6,767 bases of DNA. Source: CAYWTX01 sp964461295. Lineage in GTDB: Bacteria > Planctomycetota > Phycisphaerae > SM23-33. Shown piece by piece: positions 5,642 to 6,767 of the stretch. The notes under the pieces were generated by a model. It did not search any database, had not been told where the DNA came from, and saw nothing but the letters and a program-made list of their open reading frames with translations. Numbering within the stretch: the first letter of the stretch is position 1; every line of letters begins with the position of its first letter. The translations under genes were made by a program, and so were the position numbers. The stretch covers positions 1 to 6,767 of the forward strand of contig CAYWTX010000258.1 of the NCBI GenBank assembly GCA_964461295.1. Direction: 5' to 3'.

Positions 5642-5833
5642 CTACCCTTCGATCCGGATCGCCTCCACCGGGCATTGGTCGGCCGCTTCGCGTGCGGCCT
5701 CGGCGGCCTCGGGCCCGATGGGGTCGGCGATGACGATGGCGACGCTCGCGTCGCCCATCTCGTAGACCTGCGGGCAGGCGTCGACGCACAGCCCGCACCC
5801 GGTGCAGGTATCGGGATCGACAATCGCTCTCAT
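5642..5833 (-). CDS. Small acidic ferredoxin, probably one [4Fe-4S] cluster
   Basis: A 63-residue soluble electron carrier. Cys10, Cys13 and Cys16 with the distant Cys54 (CP motif) would hold one [4Fe-4S] cluster. Cys20 keeps the position of a fourth cysteine in CX2CX2CX3CP, but the second motif has only Cys54, so a second cluster cannot form; with five cysteines in all, Cys20 has no obvious disulfide partner. This is the short single-cluster ferredoxin type (as in Thermotoga and Desulfovibrio), with an acidic, Ala/Glu-rich middle helix. The start is supported by AGAAGGA (5847-5841) six to seven bases upstream. It follows pheS on the same strand, but a TACAAT box in the gap suggests its own promoter. 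Partner enzymes are not in the window; the exported polyferredoxin is on the other side of the membrane, so a direct link is not implied. Confidence 0.9.
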   Translation of the reverse strand: MRAIVDPDTCTGCGLCVDACPQVYEMGDASVAIVIADPIGPEAAEAAREAADQCPVEAIRIEG

Positions 5834-5856
5834 CGTGTGCTCCTTCTGGTTGCTGA

Positions 5857-5862
5857 ATTGTA
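5857..5862 (-). promoter_or_regulatory. Candidate -10 box of the ferredoxin gene
   Basis: TACAAT on the minus strand lies about 24 bases before the ATG, giving a leader of about 17 bases with a strong Shine-Dalgarno. No convincing -35 hexamer is found 16-18 bases upstream. Confidence 0.4.
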
Positions 5863-5883
5863 TGGCGGCAGTGCGGCAGTCCC

Positions 5884-5917
5884 GCGACCGGAGACCGTGA
5901 AACCGGATACCGGTCGC
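5884..5917 (-). terminator. Inverted repeat after pheS with an ACCGG box array
   Basis: GCGACCGG (5884-5891) and CCGGTCGC (5910-5917) are perfect eight-base arms around an 18-base loop, ten bases past the pheS stop. The interval also carries ACCG-starting boxes every seven to eight bases (5887, 5894, 5902, 5909), and ACCGG-ATA-CCGGT (5902-5914) can form an alternative small hairpin. Terminator or protein-binding site are both possible. Confidence 0.4.
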
Positions 5918-5926
5918 ACGTTCTTC

Positions 5927-6766
5927 TCAGAACTGGTGCAGGAATCGCACGTCGCCTTCGAACAGCAGCCGGATGTCCGGGATGCCGTGTTTGCGCATGA
6001 TCATGCGCTCGATGCCCAGCCCGAACGCGAAGCCGGTGTACTTCTCGCTGTCGCAGCCGACCGCCTCCAGCACGTTGGGGTCCACCATGCCGCAGCCGCC
6101 CAACTCGATCCACCGCGTGCTGCCGTCGGCGTAGTGGAACAGGATGTCCACCTCGGCCGAGGGTTCAGTGAACGGGAAGAAGCTCGGCCGGAACGTGGTC
6201 TGCACGTCATGCCCGAAGTACGCCTTGCAGAACTGGTCGAGGGTGGTCTTGAGGTCCACCATCGTCACGCCCTCGTCCACGTACAGCCCCTCGACCTGGT
6301 GGAACATGAACGAGTGCGTGGCGTCCACGGTGTCGGGCCGGTACACGCGCCCGGGCGACACGATCCGCACCGGCGGCGGCTGCTTCTCCATCACGCGGAT
6401 CTGCACCGTCGACGTCTGGCTGCGCAACATCACCTGCTCGTCGATGAAGAAGTTGTCCAACGGGTCGCGGGCCGGGTGGTCCAGCGGGATGTTCAGCGCG
6501 TTGAAATTATGCCGCTCGTCCTCGACTTCCGGCCCCGTGGCGACCGAGAAGCCCATCCGCCCGAAGATCTCGCAGATCTCGTCGATCGTCTGCGTGATGA
6601 TGTGTCCGTGGCCGATCCGCGGTTTGCGGCCGGGGAGCGTGACGTCCGTGGCGGGCGCTCCGCCGCGGCAAGCCTGCGGCCGGCCGAGCTGCTGCTGACG
6701 TTCGGAGAACGCCGCCTCCAGGGCGACACGCATCTGGTTGGCGACCTTGCCGACGGCCGGCTTGAG
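5927..6766 (-). CDS. pheS: Phenylalanyl-tRNA synthetase alpha subunit, N-terminus cut off
   Basis: The last 279 residues of the alpha chain, which charges tRNA-Phe with phenylalanine as an alpha2-beta2 enzyme with PheT. The reading frame runs off the right edge (codons read LKPAVGKVANQMRV at the break), so about 60 N-terminal residues, mostly the tRNA-binding coiled coil, are missing. Class II synthetase signatures are clear: DVTLPGR before the catalytic core, the TGPEVEDERHNFNALNIP segment, FMFHQVEGL (motif 2 region), RPSFFPFTEPSAEVD, and motif 3 GFAFGLGIER near the C-terminus, ending FLHQF as in E. coli (FLKQF). The Ala in GFAFG that shapes the phenylalanine pocket is kept. One small change: HIITQT where many homologues have HPIT. 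Upstream ribosomal genes cannot be seen. This is an ordinary housekeeping copy. Confidence 0.97.
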   Translation of the reverse strand, partial: LKPAVGKVANQMRVALEAAFSERQQQLGRPQACRGGAPATDVTLPGRKPRIGHGHIITQTIDEICEIFGRMGFSVATGPEVEDERHNFNALNIPLDHPARDPLDNFFIDEQVMLRSQTSTVQIRVMEKQPPPVRIVSPGRVYRPDTVDATHSFMFHQVEGLYVDEGVTMVDLKTTLDQFCKAYFGHDVQTTFRPSFFPFTEPSAEVDILFHYADGSTRWIELGGCGMVDPNVLEAVGCDSEKYTGFAFGLGIERMIMRKHGIPDIRLLFEGDVRFLHQF

Positions 6767-6767
6767 G

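Overview
This is a high-GC window (GC-rich third codon positions, long antisense open frames) from a bacterium. The mix of a PheS alpha subunit with the bacterial motif set, Tat-exported iron-sulfur proteins and sparse genes with TACAAT-like -10 boxes would fit a member of the Planctomycetota or a neighbouring phylum. That placement is an impression from protein style and base composition, not a demonstrated assignment.

Layout, left to right. Plus strand: (1) 138-885, a two-gene envelope pair: a small DUF883/YqjD-like coiled-coil protein with a C-terminal membrane anchor, then a two-helix YqjE/phage-holin-III-like (DUF1469) membrane protein. A 15-bp tandem repeat starts inside the stop codon of the first gene. 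(2) 1046-1750, a free-standing class III adenylate cyclase with all six canonical catalytic residues and a Pro/Gln/Ala-rich disordered N-terminal tail, preceded by a good promoter candidate. (3) 1875-4915, a tight two-gene cluster that is the most interesting part of the window. Its first gene encodes a Tat-exported protein made of two consecutive QueG-like (epoxyqueuosine-reductase-like) double-[4Fe-4S] modules, with 16 cluster cysteines in two sets of eight. Eight bases later comes a membrane polyferredoxin that looks like NapH fused to NapG: four helices with two cytoplasmic CX3CP motifs, then an internal twin-arginine segment as a fifth helix, then a domain for four [4Fe-4S] clusters.

Minus strand, convergent with the above: (4) 4993-5442, a tandem ACT-domain protein with its own strong promoter candidate; (5) 5642-5833, a small ferredoxin; (6) 5927-6766, pheS (phenylalanyl-tRNA synthetase alpha chain), cut by the right edge so that its N-terminus is missing.

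How the genes may work together. The cluster at 1875-4915 reads as a quinol-to-periplasm electron path. The NapH-like part would take electrons at the membrane, the NapG-like ferredoxin domain would carry them on the outer face, and the exported tandem QueG-like protein would receive them. Its substrate is unknown and I do not recognise the pair as a named system. The minus-strand genes look like housekeeping or amino-acid-sensing functions with separate promoters. There is no gene-free stretch longer than 300 bases; the intergenic gaps hold promoters, hairpins and short repeats, listed below. I see no rRNA, tRNA, CRISPR array or insertion sequence.
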